Part shown: one piece after another, positions 27,340-37,908 of the stretch | How positions within the stretch are numbered: the first letter of the stretch is position 1 | How the letters are laid out: each line of letters opens with the position of its first letter | NCBI GenBank assembly: GCA_024642525.1 | Contig: JAHEAX010000004.1 | Span: forward strand, 1,675-65,674 | From: Erythrobacteraceae bacterium | GTDB lineage: Bacteria; Pseudomonadota; Alphaproteobacteria; Sphingomonadales; Sphingomonadaceae | DNA: 64,000 nt | Reading direction: 5' to 3' | Made by a program: the position numbers and the translations under genes | Notes under the pieces: model-generated | Database searches by the model: none | Seen by the model: the letters and a program-made list of their open reading frames with translations, nothing else | What the model was told of the DNA's origin: nothing

Positions 27340-27343
<4 letters not shown>
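26849..27343 (-). CDS. DUF559 (Vsr-like nuclease fold) protein inside the suf operon
   Basis: The 164-residue protein has the DUF559 core: [54 protein letters not shown], then [26 protein letters not shown]. The RR-x-x-P-x-E-x-x-LW start, the D in IVDF and E-I-D strand match a PD-(D/E)xK/Vsr-type nuclease fold, though the usual ExDG is EIDD here. Both ends are coupled: its ATG overlaps the sufB stop and sufC starts nine bases later. What it does for Fe-S assembly is unknown. Confidence 0.85.
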
Positions 27344-28832
<1,489 letters not shown>

Positions 28833-28836
<4 letters not shown>

Positions 28837-29279
28837 GCTATTTCTCGATCGGTTTTGTTCTTCAGGGCGAGGTCGGCCCCTTGCGCCAGCCGCGTCAGCG
28901 GTACGCCCGCCAGCGCGCCGCGCATTGCTTCATTCACCACTGCCCAGTGCGGGCGCACGGAACAGCTGTGTTCCAGCGCGCAATCATGTTTGCCATGCGG
29001 CGCACAGGATGTGAGCGCGATGGGGCCTTCCACCGCCTCGACAATGTCAGCCAGCGTGATCGCCGCAGCCGGACGCGCCAGTTGCAAGCCGCCGCCTGCG
29101 CCGCGCACGGAACGCAGCAGACCGCCGCGCGTCAGCAGGCTGACCAGTTTTTGCACTGTGGGTGCCGGAAGACCGGTTTCTGTCGCCAGTTCTGCGGCCG
29201 AAACGCGCACGCCGCCGCAATGGCGCGCAGCGGCGCTCATCGTGACAACAGCATAATCGGCCATGCTCGAAAGGCGCAA
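28833..29279 (-). CDS. sufR: SUF regulator (Rrf2/IscR family)
   Basis: The 148-residue protein has an Rrf2 winged helix ([70 protein letters not shown]) and three Cys in [16 protein letters not shown] that would hold an Fe-S cluster. This is the SUF-type IscR-like regulator of alphaproteobacteria. The TTG at 29279, with AGGAG six bases upstream, gives the canonical N-terminus; a longer GTG start at 29336 would read through a palindrome that is probably its operator. It leads the operon and is expected to control it. Confidence 0.9.
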
Positions 29280-29309
29280 AATCGGCTCCTGTTCAGGTGG
29301 TGCAGCCTT

Positions 29310-29322
29310 AATCAGACTGATT
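29310..29322. promoter_or_regulatory. palindrome upstream of sufR, possible Rrf2 operator
   Basis: AATCAG-A-CTGATT is a perfect 13-bp palindrome, 30 bases upstream of the TTG start of sufR. A possible promoter on the minus strand lies just before it (TTGAAA, 17-base spacer, TAGGTG). Autoregulation by SufR/IscR is known in other bacteria; that this is the site is inference. Confidence 0.45.
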
Positions 29323-29429
29323 CGTTCCGATTTCACCTAAGAGGCCGAATCGCCGGTTTCAACGCAAAACCCCTTGTTGCGAGTCGTTAGCAGCGATGCC
29401 GCAAGCCCGTCAGTCGGCCCTTCGGCGCC

Positions 29430-30332
29430 CTATTCCTCGAGAGCGTCCCTTGCCGGTGGGCGTTCGCTGCCAAATGGTTCGACTATGCCATAGCCATCGG
29501 GGGCAAGCGTATCGGTGCCAACTGTCCGGTCCACGTTCTTCAGCCGCTTGGGCGTCCGGCCGGTATAAAAGTGGATGTCGCGGATCATATGCGCCTGATC
29601 GTAAAAGGCATCCTGCACTTCCCGCTGCATCTGGGCGGGCAGTTCGGGCAGCGACAGCAAGGTGGCTGCGCGGATGGCGCGATACCGCTTCAGCAGGCGC
29701 GACGGTGGCTGGCCGAAATAGCGCTTGGTAAGGCGCTGCACCTGCCTCGGCGAAAGGGGCAGCGATGCATTCAACTGTTCCACAGGCGGGTTGAAATCGC
29801 TGTTGAGCCATTCGACCACGCGCGCAATCACCGCTTCATGGTCAGGCTCGATCGGGGTGATCCCGGCACGTACAATTTCCGCCAGCTGCGCGCAGGCACC
29901 TGCTGCGTCGATATCTCCCGCGCTCACCGCATGGCTGAGATCGAATACCCGCCGCGCCAGGTCATGCGGCAGCACCTTGTCAGCAGGCAGCACCCTGTTT
30001 GCGCAGCGATCGACCGGGATGCCGCCCAGCGCTGCCCAGCCAAGTGAATTCAACGACACGCCGATGGCAATGGCGGGGCCGTGCATCTTGAACGGCACGG
30101 CCTGCTGCAGCGGAGTGGTAAAAAAGGCCGCGCAGGAATGTGCCATTCTCCCGTCTGGAAACGACATTTCCGCCTTGCCCTTGGGCATGAGGAAGAACTG
30201 TGCCGAATAGGCAGGTAGAATGTCCTCCAGCACGTCCTCGTCCGTGCGAAAAATGAAGAGCGTGTTGATATAAGGCGCAAGGTCTGGCGCGAACCCGACA
30301 AACTCGAATGTAAAGCGACCGTCTGCTTCCAT
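29430..30332 (-). CDS. AraC-family transcriptional regulator
   Basis: The 300-residue protein has an N-terminal effector-type domain (about 1-140) and two C-terminal helix-turn-helix motifs. The second reads LSPRQVQRLTKRYFGQPPSRLLKRYRAIRAATLL and is followed by FYDQAHMIRDIHFYTGRTPKRL, the AraC signature. A cysteine is present in AHSCAAFF. The regulated genes are not evident; it lies between sufR and a DUF885 gene, about 150 bases upstream of sufR's start on the same strand. Confidence 0.85.
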   Translation of the reverse strand: MEADGRFTFEFVGFAPDLAPYINTLFIFRTDEDVLEDILPAYSAQFFLMPKGKAEMSFPDGRMAHSCAAFFTTPLQQAVPFKMHGPAIAIGVSLNSLGWAALGGIPVDRCANRVLPADKVLPHDLARRVFDLSHAVSAGDIDAAGACAQLAEIVRAGITPIEPDHEAVIARVVEWLNSDFNPPVEQLNASLPLSPRQVQRLTKRYFGQPPSRLLKRYRAIRAATLLSLPELPAQMQREVQDAFYDQAHMIRDIHFYTGRTPKRLKNVDRTVGTDTLAPDGYGIVEPFGSERPPARDALEE

Positions 30333-30367
30333 CTTGTTATCCCCGGCGCATGACCCTGCGCACTATT

Positions 30368-32218
30368 TTATCCCGCTGCGTTATCATCACCTGATTCTGC
30401 GGCAATCCATGCGTCGACATTTTCTTCCATGATAGAAAGCGGGACCGGCCCCGTTTTCAGAATTACATCGTGGAAGGCGCGAATGTCGAATTTTTCTCCC
30501 AGCCTGTTCTTCGCCCGTGACCGCAATTCCATGATCTTGAGCTTGCCGATCATATAGGCCGTCGCCTGGCCGGGATAGACGATATAGCGTTCGATGGCCT
30601 TGCGGATATCGCCTTCGGGGTTGGGCGTGTTGACAGTCAGATACTGGATCGCCTTTTCACGGCTCCACCGCTTGTCATGAATGCCGGTATCAACCACCAA
30701 TCGGCAGGCGCGCCACAGTTCCATGCCCAGCCGGCCAAAGTCGGAATAGGGGTCCTTGTAGAAGCCCATGTCTTTGCCCAGTTCTTCGGAATAGAGCCCC
30801 CAGCCTTCGGAATAGGCAGTTACGCCGCCAAACCTGCGGAACGGCGGGACATCGCCCAGGGCTGTCTGGATGGAACGCTGCAGATGATGGCCGGGCAGCC
30901 CTTCATGATAGGCCAGCGCTTCCAGTTCGTTCTTCGACATATCGTTGAGATTATAGAGGTTTACGTAATAAGTGCCGGGCCGCGAACCATCGGGCGCGGG
31001 GCTTTGGTAGAACGCCTTGCCCGCGCTCTTTTCGCGGAAGGCTTCCACCGGCTTTACCTGTAACGGATCAGCCGGAAGCGTGGCGAAGAATTCAGGCAGC
31101 TTTGCCTCCATGGCAGAAAGCTTGCCATCGACATCCGCCAGATATGCCTCGCGCGTGTCGTAGAAGAATTCCTTGCCGTCACGCGTGTGCTTGAAGAAAT
31201 CCTGCAGGCTGCCGGTAAAACCGACCTGCCGCATGATCCGTTCCATCTCGCCATGAATGCGAGCCACTTCGCGCAGGCCGATATTGTGAATTTCGTCCGC
31301 CGTCAGATCGGTGGTCGTATAATTGGCCAGCAGCGTCTTGTAATAGGCGCCGCCTTCGGGGAAGCGCCAGATGCCGTCGGCGGTTCCGGCGACGGCCTGC
31401 TGCCGCTTCATTTCTTCGAGCAAGCGGACATAGGCGGGCCGTGCACCCTCGTTCCATGCCTCCAGCGAACCTTCCTTCAGGCCGTCCCTGCCTTCGTCGG
31501 GCAGGTCGATCTTGTCCACCTTGGCCGCGAAATCCATGAGAATGGCGTTATTGTCGCCAGCGTTCAGCAGGTTTTCGATATCGGAAATGACATAGTCATA
31601 CACCCAGCGCGGCGGCATAACGCCTGCTTCGGCGCGGGTCCGCGATGTCTCGGTCAAAGTGTCCAGCGCCTGGCCGAGCGTGGCAATGCGCACCACATAG
31701 GCAACCGCCTGTTCAAGATCCTTCACCGAATGAATGTTGATGAGGAAGGCGGGCAGGCCCGACTGTGCGCCATTCATCTGGTCAAATTCATAGCCATAGT
31801 CGCGGTATGGGAAACTGGCCGCGCTGCGCTTGGCCATCGCATCGAACAGTCGATAGGACAGGGCATCTTCATCAGACAGGTCGTCGAGGACGAAATCTTC
31901 GTGCATCTTTGTGGCAGTTGCCTGCAGCAGGTTCTGGCTGGCCACCGCGCGCGCATCGGAAAAATCGCCCCACCGCGCATAATCCCCGTCACGAATGCCG
32001 CGATAGGCCTTGGATTGCGGAGAAAGTGCCAGCTGCGCTGCATCATAATCGGCAAACAGCTTGGCCAGCTGTTCGCTCTGGGCGGCGCTGGGGGCAGGCG
32101 CTTGTTCAACTGCGGGGTTTGAATTGGCACTGGCGATTTCGGCCGTTTGCGGCGCACAGGCGCTGATCGCCAACGCCAGAAATGCAGCCCCGACAAGCTT
32201 GGAAGCACGGATTTTCAT
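30368..32218 (-). CDS. DUF885-family lipoprotein
   Basis: The 616-residue protein has a lipoprotein signal ending in AISAC. The DUF885 domain (PF05960) shows LPAFLINIHSVKDLEQ, MPPRWVYDYVISDIENLL, LGLREVARIHGEM, and a zinc-peptidase-like AYHEGLPGHHLQRSI, with SEGWGLYSEELGKDMGFY and the late ERYIVYPGQATAYMIGKLKI. HEGxPGHH is a HExxH-like motif, so a metallopeptidase role is likely but unproven. GGAG six bases ahead of the ATG supports the start at 32218; an upstream ATG ten codons earlier gives a poorer signal. Confidence 0.85.
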   Translation of the reverse strand: MKIRASKLVGAAFLALAISACAPQTAEIASANSNPAVEQAPAPSAAQSEQLAKLFADYDAAQLALSPQSKAYRGIRDGDYARWGDFSDARAVASQNLLQATATKMHEDFVLDDLSDEDALSYRLFDAMAKRSAASFPYRDYGYEFDQMNGAQSGLPAFLINIHSVKDLEQAVAYVVRIATLGQALDTLTETSRTRAEAGVMPPRWVYDYVISDIENLLNAGDNNAILMDFAAKVDKIDLPDEGRDGLKEGSLEAWNEGARPAYVRLLEEMKRQQAVAGTADGIWRFPEGGAYYKTLLANYTTTDLTADEIHNIGLREVARIHGEMERIMRQVGFTGSLQDFFKHTRDGKEFFYDTREAYLADVDGKLSAMEAKLPEFFATLPADPLQVKPVEAFREKSAGKAFYQSPAPDGSRPGTYYVNLYNLNDMSKNELEALAYHEGLPGHHLQRSIQTALGDVPPFRRFGGVTAYSEGWGLYSEELGKDMGFYKDPYSDFGRLGMELWRACRLVVDTGIHDKRWSREKAIQYLTVNTPNPEGDIRKAIERYIVYPGQATAYMIGKLKIMELRSRAKNRLGEKFDIRAFHDVILKTGPVPLSIMEENVDAWIAAESGDDNAAG

Positions 32219-32234
32219 TATTCTCTCCACCCTA

Positions 32235-32248
32235 TTGGTTGTGACCAA
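32235..32248. promoter_or_regulatory. short palindrome ahead of the DUF885 gene
   Basis: TTGGT-N4-ACCAA lies 17-30 bases upstream of the DUF885 start codon. It could be an operator, but 5-bp arms are short and may be chance. Confidence 0.25.
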
Positions 32249-32393
32249 CTAGTCTGAAAATAAACGGTTTGGCTAGATCAGGGCTGAAATACCTTTACCC
32301 GATTGCGTGATTCGGCGCGCAGCCCGGATTACGGGCCACATCGTCCAACCAGCTGGCAAAATGCCGCCGCCACGCTAGGTTCCTGAATTCAGA

Positions 32394-32430
32394 CAAAAAA
32401 GGAGCGGCCCTTCTTGAAGGAACCGCTCCT
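32394..32430 (-). terminator. rho-independent terminator with no obvious upstream gene
   Basis: On the minus strand an 8-bp stem (AGGAGCGG / CCGCTCCT) closed by a smaller CCTT/AAGG stem is followed by six T. The shape and T run are typical. The strand excludes both flanking genes' transcripts, except for read-through of an antisense RNA from pyrD. Confidence 0.85.
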
Positions 32431-32480
32431 AAAGTCGAGGAACTCGTCACATCGCTGCATCGAGCCCTTCGGGTCGCAGG
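32394..32480 (-). ncRNA. candidate small RNA with rho-independent terminator
   Basis: The 388-base gap between the DUF885 gene and pyrD contains a strong terminator reading to the left, but no minus-strand gene in front of it. The minus-strand transcript before the terminator has two further hairpins: CGAG/CTCG (32436-32446) and CGACCC-GAA-GGG (32461-32476). An AT-rich tract near 32505-32525 could hold the promoter, but I cannot place a convincing -35. The 5' end is therefore only approximate. The rest of the gap, 32249-32390 and 32525-32636, holds nothing I can name apart from the start signals of the flanking genes. Confidence 0.4.
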
Positions 32481-32636
32481 AGTGTTCTACACTGATTCGG
32501 CTGGAATATTATTGTATGTAAACGACAAGATTGCTGGTGCATCGTTTCACTGTGGCAAAAATATCTTGTCCGTAGTTACACATCTGCGGCTTCTTCCAGT
32601 CGACAGGAACAGGCCGTTTGGGCATAGCGCCGCATC

Positions 32637-33668
32637 ATGCTGTTCTCCATTCTTCGCCCTGCGCTGTTCACCCTCGACCCGGAAACGGCCCACCGGCTGA
32701 CAATTGCCGGTTTGAAGAAAAGCCCGCTGAAATCTCCGCCCGCTGCCGGTCCGCTGGCTGTCGATGTGGCGGGCATTGCCTTTCCCAATCCGCTGGGCAT
32801 GGCAGCCGGCTTCGACAAGGATGGCGAAGTGCCCGACGCCTTGCTCGGCCTTGGCTTCGGCTTTGCAGAGGTCGGTTCGATCACTCCCTTGCCGCAGGCA
32901 GGCAATCCCAAACCCCGCATTTTCCGGCTGATCGAAGACAGGGCGGTGATCAACCGCATGGGTTTCAACAATGGCGGCGGGGAAGCGGCGGAAGTCCGGC
33001 TGAAACGGCGGCTTTCGGGCCACGGCGGCATTGTCGGCATCAATATTGGCGCAAACAAGGATTCAGCTGACAGGATCGATGATTATGCCCGGATGACCCG
33101 CCTGATGGCTCCGCTGGCGACTTATCTTGCGGTGAATATCTCCAGCCCCAACACGCCGGGCCTGCGCGCGTTGCAGGATGAAGGGGCGCTGGTCGCGCTG
33201 CTGGACGCGGTGATGGAAGCGCGGGGCGAAAACCCTGCGCCGGTGTTCCTGAAAGTGGCGCCCGACCTCGAACCTGCCGACATTGATGCCATTGCCCGCA
33301 TCGCGCTGGACAAAAAGCTGGGCGCGCTCATCGTATCCAACACCACCATTTCGCGCCCGCCGCTCAAATCCAGCCACCGTGACGAGGCGGGCGGCCTTTC
33401 GGGCGCGCCATTGCGCGATCTTGCCCAGCAGCGGATGCGCGATTTCCGCAAGGCCACGGGCGGCCAGATCCCGCTGGTGGGCGTGGGCGGCATTGCCTCT
33501 GCCGAAGATGCATGGGCGCGCATTCGTGCAGGTGCCAGCCTGGTGCAGCTGTACAGCGCCATGATTTACGAGGGGCCGGGCCTTGCGAAGCGCATAATCC
33601 GTGGAATTGAACGCCTGATGCGCCGCGACGGGTTTTCCTCCATTGCCGAGGCGGTCGGGAGCGAATAG
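32637..33668 (+). CDS. pyrD: dihydroorotate dehydrogenase (quinone), class 2
   Basis: The 343-residue membrane-associated flavoenzyme oxidises dihydroorotate with quinone as acceptor. Family marks are FPNPLGMAAGFDKDGE, FGFAEVGSITPLPQAGNPKPRIFRL, NRMGFNNGG, NISSPNTPGLRALQ, VSNTTISRP and GVGGIASAEDAWARIRAGASLVQLYSAM. The extra N-terminal helix ahead of these is the quinone-binding one, typical of class 2. It is 10 bases from the gamma-glutamyltransferase start and may be co-transcribed. Confidence 0.97.
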   Translation: MLFSILRPALFTLDPETAHRLTIAGLKKSPLKSPPAAGPLAVDVAGIAFPNPLGMAAGFDKDGEVPDALLGLGFGFAEVGSITPLPQAGNPKPRIFRLIEDRAVINRMGFNNGGGEAAEVRLKRRLSGHGGIVGINIGANKDSADRIDDYARMTRLMAPLATYLAVNISSPNTPGLRALQDEGALVALLDAVMEARGENPAPVFLKVAPDLEPADIDAIARIALDKKLGALIVSNTTISRPPLKSSHRDEAGGLSGAPLRDLAQQRMRDFRKATGGQIPLVGVGGIASAEDAWARIRAGASLVQLYSAMIYEGPGLAKRIIRGIERLMRRDGFSSIAEAVGSE

Positions 33669-33678
33669 CAGTGGGCGC

Positions 33679-35424
33679 ATGATTTCGCGCCTGACACGCT
33701 TCGCCCCGCTCCTTGCAACCAGCCTGCTGTTATCTGCATGCGCTGCCACCGGGCAGATGGCACCGCCTGCGGCAAGCAGTGCGCCGCCCGTTGCAACGCA
33801 GGCAGAAGGACCGGGACTGGTAAGCGCGGCAGACCCGCGCGCCGCCGAAGCAGGTGCAGCCATGCTGCGGCAGGGCGGCACATCAACCGATGCCGCAATT
33901 GCCACCATGCTGGCGCTTACCGTGGTCGAACCGCAAAGTTCCGGCATTGGCGGCGGCGGTTTCTTCGTGCGCGGCACAGCTGGCGGCGATGTCATTACCA
34001 TCGATGGCCGCGAAACGGCACCGGCTGCAGCCGGGCCGGACTGGTTCCTTGCCCCTGATGGCACGGCGCAAACCTATGGTCAGGTGGTGCTGACAGGCCT
34101 CAGCGCAGGCGTGCCGGGCAACCTGCGGCTGGCGGAAATGGCCCACCGCAAATACGGCAGGCTTGAATGGGCCAACCTGTTTGCGCCTGCAATCCACCTT
34201 GCAGAAAACGGCTATGCAATTTCGCCCCGGTTCAACGAGTTTCTCGTACGATACAAGGCACGCGCAGCTGCCAGCGCCGAGGGGCGCGCATTGTTCTATA
34301 CAGAGTCAGGCGATGCAAAGCCGGTCGGCACCATCGTGCGCAACCCTGCCCTTGCCGCCACGCTGAAGCGCCTTGCCGCCAACGGTCCAGACAGTTTCTA
34401 CAAGGGTGAAGCGGCGGAAGAAATCGTCGCCCGCATCCGCGAGGCAACGCCACGCGATGAAGCCATGGCAGCGCAGGATCTTGCCGATTACGAGGCAAAA
34501 TCGCGCGATTCTGTATGCGGGGAATATCGCGCCTACCGGATTTGCGGCATGGGCCCGCCATCTTCGGGCGCGACCACCGTGCTCGGCATATTGAAACAGC
34601 TGGAACCCTTCGATCTTCACGCGCTTGGCCCTGCATCGCCGGTCAGCTGGCACCTGTTCGCAGAATCGCAGCGCCTCACCTATGCCGACCGCGAACGCTA
34701 TCTGGCTGACCCTGATTTCATCAATGTGCCGGTCCAGTGGCTGCTCCAGCCCGATTATCTCGCAGGCCGCGCCAAACTGATTTCCGCCAGCACCACCATG
34801 GAAAAGGTGGAAGCAGGCGTTGCGCCATCTCTTGCCCTTGCTCCGCCTGATGGCGACGAACCGCAGGAATATGGCACATCGCATTTTGTCGCGCTGGATA
34901 GTGACGGCAATGCGGTCAGCTATACATCCACCATCGAAGGTGCGTTCGGCTCTGGCCTGATGGTAGGCGGATTTTACCTCAATAACGAACTCACTGATTT
35001 CAGCCTCTCTCCCGTTGTTAATGGGCAGCTGGTGGCGAACCGGGTGGACAGCGGCAAGCGGCCGCGCAGTTCCATGGCGCCCACCGTGGTCTATGGGCCG
35101 GATGGGCAGATGGTCTATATTCTGGGTGCAGCGGGCGGCGGCACCATTCCTGTCCAGGTGGCCAAGACCCTTATCGGGCTGATCGATTTCAGGCTGCCGC
35201 TGGCGCAAGCGCTGGCATTGCCGCAGCTGTATTCACCGGGTGATGCCGTTGTGATCGAACAGGGGTCGGCGCTGGAAAGCATGGCTGCGGCGCTGACCGC
35301 GCTTGGCCACAAGCAGGTGCTGGCCCGCGAACTGCCGCTGAAGCTGAACGCCGCAGAGCGGACTGCAACAGGATGGGTGGGCGCTGCCGATCCGCGCAGC
35401 GAAGGCGCTTCGATCACGCAATGA
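33679..35424 (+). CDS. ggt: gamma-glutamyltransferase, lipoprotein form
   Basis: The 581-residue protein has a lipobox (LLLSAC) and is probably periplasmic and membrane-anchored. The Ntn-hydrolase nucleophile Thr lies in YGTSHFVALDSDGNAVSYTSTIEGAFGSG, followed by GGFYLNNELTDFS, and substrate motifs SSGIGGGGFFV, DGRETAP and GSGGGG-like AAGGGTIPVQV. It splits glutathione and transfers the gamma-glutamyl group. The ATG at 33679 is chosen because it begins the lipoprotein signal. A second downstream start would lose the lipobox. Confidence 0.92.
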   Translation: MISRLTRFAPLLATSLLLSACAATGQMAPPAASSAPPVATQAEGPGLVSAADPRAAEAGAAMLRQGGTSTDAAIATMLALTVVEPQSSGIGGGGFFVRGTAGGDVITIDGRETAPAAAGPDWFLAPDGTAQTYGQVVLTGLSAGVPGNLRLAEMAHRKYGRLEWANLFAPAIHLAENGYAISPRFNEFLVRYKARAAASAEGRALFYTESGDAKPVGTIVRNPALAATLKRLAANGPDSFYKGEAAEEIVARIREATPRDEAMAAQDLADYEAKSRDSVCGEYRAYRICGMGPPSSGATTVLGILKQLEPFDLHALGPASPVSWHLFAESQRLTYADRERYLADPDFINVPVQWLLQPDYLAGRAKLISASTTMEKVEAGVAPSLALAPPDGDEPQEYGTSHFVALDSDGNAVSYTSTIEGAFGSGLMVGGFYLNNELTDFSLSPVVNGQLVANRVDSGKRPRSSMAPTVVYGPDGQMVYILGAAGGGTIPVQVAKTLIGLIDFRLPLAQALALPQLYSPGDAVVIEQGSALESMAAALTALGHKQVLARELPLKLNAAERTATGWVGAADPRSEGASITQ

Positions 35425-35508
35425 GACGACTTGCCGCTACGGATGTGGCAGCCTAGATGAAACCAGAGCCGTAAAAACGGCGTGTAATAGCGGTTGCAGG
35501 AGCGGATA

Positions 35509-37311
35509 TTGCAGCTTTCCGATTTTGAATCGGCGAATAATCTCGTCGAACTATTTCTGTCTCGTGCGCAAGAACGGGGCGACAGCCCTTTTCTCGGCGC
35601 AAAGCTGGATGGCAGCTGGCAGACGATAAGCTGGCGCGAAGCGGCAGACCAGGTCTGCATATTGGCCGAAAACCTGCGCGCACTGGGGCTGGAAGATGGC
35701 GACCGGGTTGCGCTGGTTTCTGAAAACCGCCCCGAATGGTGCATTGCCGATCTGGCGATTATGGCCGCGGGCTGCGTTTCCGTGCCAACCTACATCACCA
35801 ATACCGAGCGCGATCACCAGCACATCCTCGATAATTCGGGTGCGCGCGCAGTGATCGTTTCCAGCGTCAAACTGTCACAGCCGCTGATACCGGCCATGAT
35901 GCGGTCAGGCGTTCCTGAACATGTCATCGCAATTGACGGTATTGCCCAATATCAGTCGGGCGGGCTGACCTGCCACAAATGGTCCACCATGATGGCAGGC
36001 GACGCGGCAGCAGCGCGCGCTGCTGTTGCTGGCCGGATCGCCGGCATTGGCCGGTCCGATACAGCCTGCATCATCTACACCAGTGGCACGGGCGGCGCGC
36101 CGCGCGGCGTGATGCAGCACCATGGTTCCATCTTGTGCAATGTCGCAGGCGCAGCGGAAATCCTGGCAGAAGATTTTGGCTGGGATGACGAACGTTTTCT
36201 CAGCTTCCTCCCCCTCAGCCACGCCTATGAACATTCCGGCGGGCAATATTTGCCGATCGGCATGGGCGCGGAAATCTATTACTCCGAAGGGCTGGAAAAA
36301 CTGGCCAGCAACATCGAGGAAGTCCGGCCAACCATCATGGTGGTGGTGCCGCGCCTGTTCGAAGTGTTGCGCACCCGCATCATGAAGCAGGTGGCGAAGC
36401 AGGGCAAAGTGGCCAATTACATGATGGACCGCGCCCTTTCGATTGGCGAATTCAAGGCAGGCGGGCGGATGCGCCTGCGAGACCGGCCAATGGATTTCAT
36501 CATCGACAAGGCCCTGCGTCCCAAGATCCGCCAACGATTTGGCGGACGGATGAAGGCGATGGTTTCCGGCGGCGCGCCGCTGAACCCCGAAGTCGGCATT
36601 TTCTTTGAATCAATGGGTCTGACCATGCTGCAAGGCTATGGCCAGACCGAAGCAGGCCCCGTTATCAGCTGCAACCGGCCATCTGCCGGCATCGCCATGG
36701 AAACGGTTGGCCCCCCGATGCGCGGCGTGGAAATCAGGATTGCCGAAGACGGCGAAATCCTCTGCCGCGGCGAGTTGGTGATGCACGGATACTGGCAGAA
36801 CCGGGCTGAAACCGCCCGCGCCTTGCAGGATGGATGGCTGCACACTGGCGACATCGGCCATATCGACGAACGCGGACGCATCGTCATTACCGATCGCAAG
36901 AAAGACATGATCGTGAATGACAAGGGCGACAATGTTGCCCCGCAAAAGATTGAAGGGATGCTGACCCTGCAGCCCGAAATCGCGCAGGCAATGGTGTCGG
37001 GTGACAAGCGCCCATACGTCGTCGGCCTGATCGTTCCCGATGCAGAATGGCAGGTGGAATGGTGCCGGGCGCAGGGCAAGAAATTCGACTGCCAGCAATT
37101 GCAGGAACTCCCCGAATTCCGTAGCGCCATCCGTGCCGCGGTTGACCGGGTGAACAAGGAACTGTCGGTTGTCGAGAAAGTCCGCCAGTTCGCCTTTGCG
37201 GACGAACCGTTCTCCATCGAGAACGAAGAAATGACGCCCAGCCTCAAAATCCGCCGCCACAAGATCAAGGAACGCTATGGCGACCGGCTGGATGCACTCT
37301 ATCGCAGCTAA
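35509..37311 (+). CDS. AMP-forming acyl-CoA synthetase-like ligase
   Basis: The 600-residue protein has the adenylation motifs IIYTSGTGGAPRGVMQHHGS, YGQTEAGPVIS and HTGDIGHIDERGRIVITDRKKDMI, placing it among long-chain fatty acid-CoA ligases (FAA1/FadD15-like). The usual TSGTTGxPKGV is TSGTGGAPRGV here. Two hydrophobic patches suggest membrane contact. The TTG at 35509 has AGGAG six bases upstream and gives MQLSDFESANN; a TTG five codons earlier lacks a Shine-Dalgarno. It ends converging on the next gene. Confidence 0.85.
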   Translation: MQLSDFESANNLVELFLSRAQERGDSPFLGAKLDGSWQTISWREAADQVCILAENLRALGLEDGDRVALVSENRPEWCIADLAIMAAGCVSVPTYITNTERDHQHILDNSGARAVIVSSVKLSQPLIPAMMRSGVPEHVIAIDGIAQYQSGGLTCHKWSTMMAGDAAAARAAVAGRIAGIGRSDTACIIYTSGTGGAPRGVMQHHGSILCNVAGAAEILAEDFGWDDERFLSFLPLSHAYEHSGGQYLPIGMGAEIYYSEGLEKLASNIEEVRPTIMVVVPRLFEVLRTRIMKQVAKQGKVANYMMDRALSIGEFKAGGRMRLRDRPMDFIIDKALRPKIRQRFGGRMKAMVSGGAPLNPEVGIFFESMGLTMLQGYGQTEAGPVISCNRPSAGIAMETVGPPMRGVEIRIAEDGEILCRGELVMHGYWQNRAETARALQDGWLHTGDIGHIDERGRIVITDRKKDMIVNDKGDNVAPQKIEGMLTLQPEIAQAMVSGDKRPYVVGLIVPDAEWQVEWCRAQGKKFDCQQLQELPEFRSAIRAAVDRVNKELSVVEKVRQFAFADEPFSIENEEMTPSLKIRRHKIKERYGDRLDALYRS

Positions 37312-37333
37312 TTCGGGCTGCTGGTTTGCACCG

Positions 37334-37849
37334 CTAGATCGTGCTGCGCGCCTCGAGATGCCGGGAAAATCTGGTCAATTCATGCATCAGCCGTTCTGAT
37401 GCGCGTTTCAGGCTGACCAGCTGTTCGAACAGTTCAAACGGAGTAAATGTTTGCCGCGCGCATGGCTGACGCGTGCCGCCATGAAACAGGCTTATCTCGA
37501 TTGTCAGATTACGGCCTTCGCGGCCGAAGCTGCCTTCGATGACCATTGGCCGCATGGCGGACATGTCCTGCCACGCGCCCAAGGCGGCCATCAGGCGGGT
37601 TGTGCCGCCCCCTTCAACCTGCTCGGTAATGAATTGGCGCAAGGCATTCAGGCGATTTTGCGCGCACGGGTCGAATGCGTCGGCAGGCAGGTCCAGACCT
37701 GCTTTTGCGACCAGCCCAAGGCAGCGGGCAATTGCCGCATCGGCGCTGGAATATGCGCCCATCATGGCCCCGCGCCAGATGGTGCCCAGAACAAGAATGT
37801 CGCCTTGCTGCTCGATCCCGAACGCATGGCCTGGCGTGGCAATTGTCAT
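37334..37849 (-). CDS. hypothetical protein, 171 aa
   Basis: I recognise no domain. The protein is soluble, with an N-terminal strand region, and two conserved-looking segments: GAYSSADAAIARCLGLVAKAGLDLPADAF and FELFEQLVSLKRASERLMHELTRFSRHLE, the latter helical and coiled-coil-like. It converges with the acyl-CoA ligase gene and is followed upstream on the same strand by another orphan 60 bases away, so the two may be an operon. Confidence 0.6.
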   Translation of the reverse strand: MTIATPGHAFGIEQQGDILVLGTIWRGAMMGAYSSADAAIARCLGLVAKAGLDLPADAFDPCAQNRLNALRQFITEQVEGGGTTRLMAALGAWQDMSAMRPMVIEGSFGREGRNLTIEISLFHGGTRQPCARQTFTPFELFEQLVSLKRASERLMHELTRFSRHLEARSTI

Positions 37850-37908
37850 GCCGCCTGTTGTGGGGCGGCCATGTTAAATTTGCGTCTACACGCGATGCGA
37901 AATCCTGC

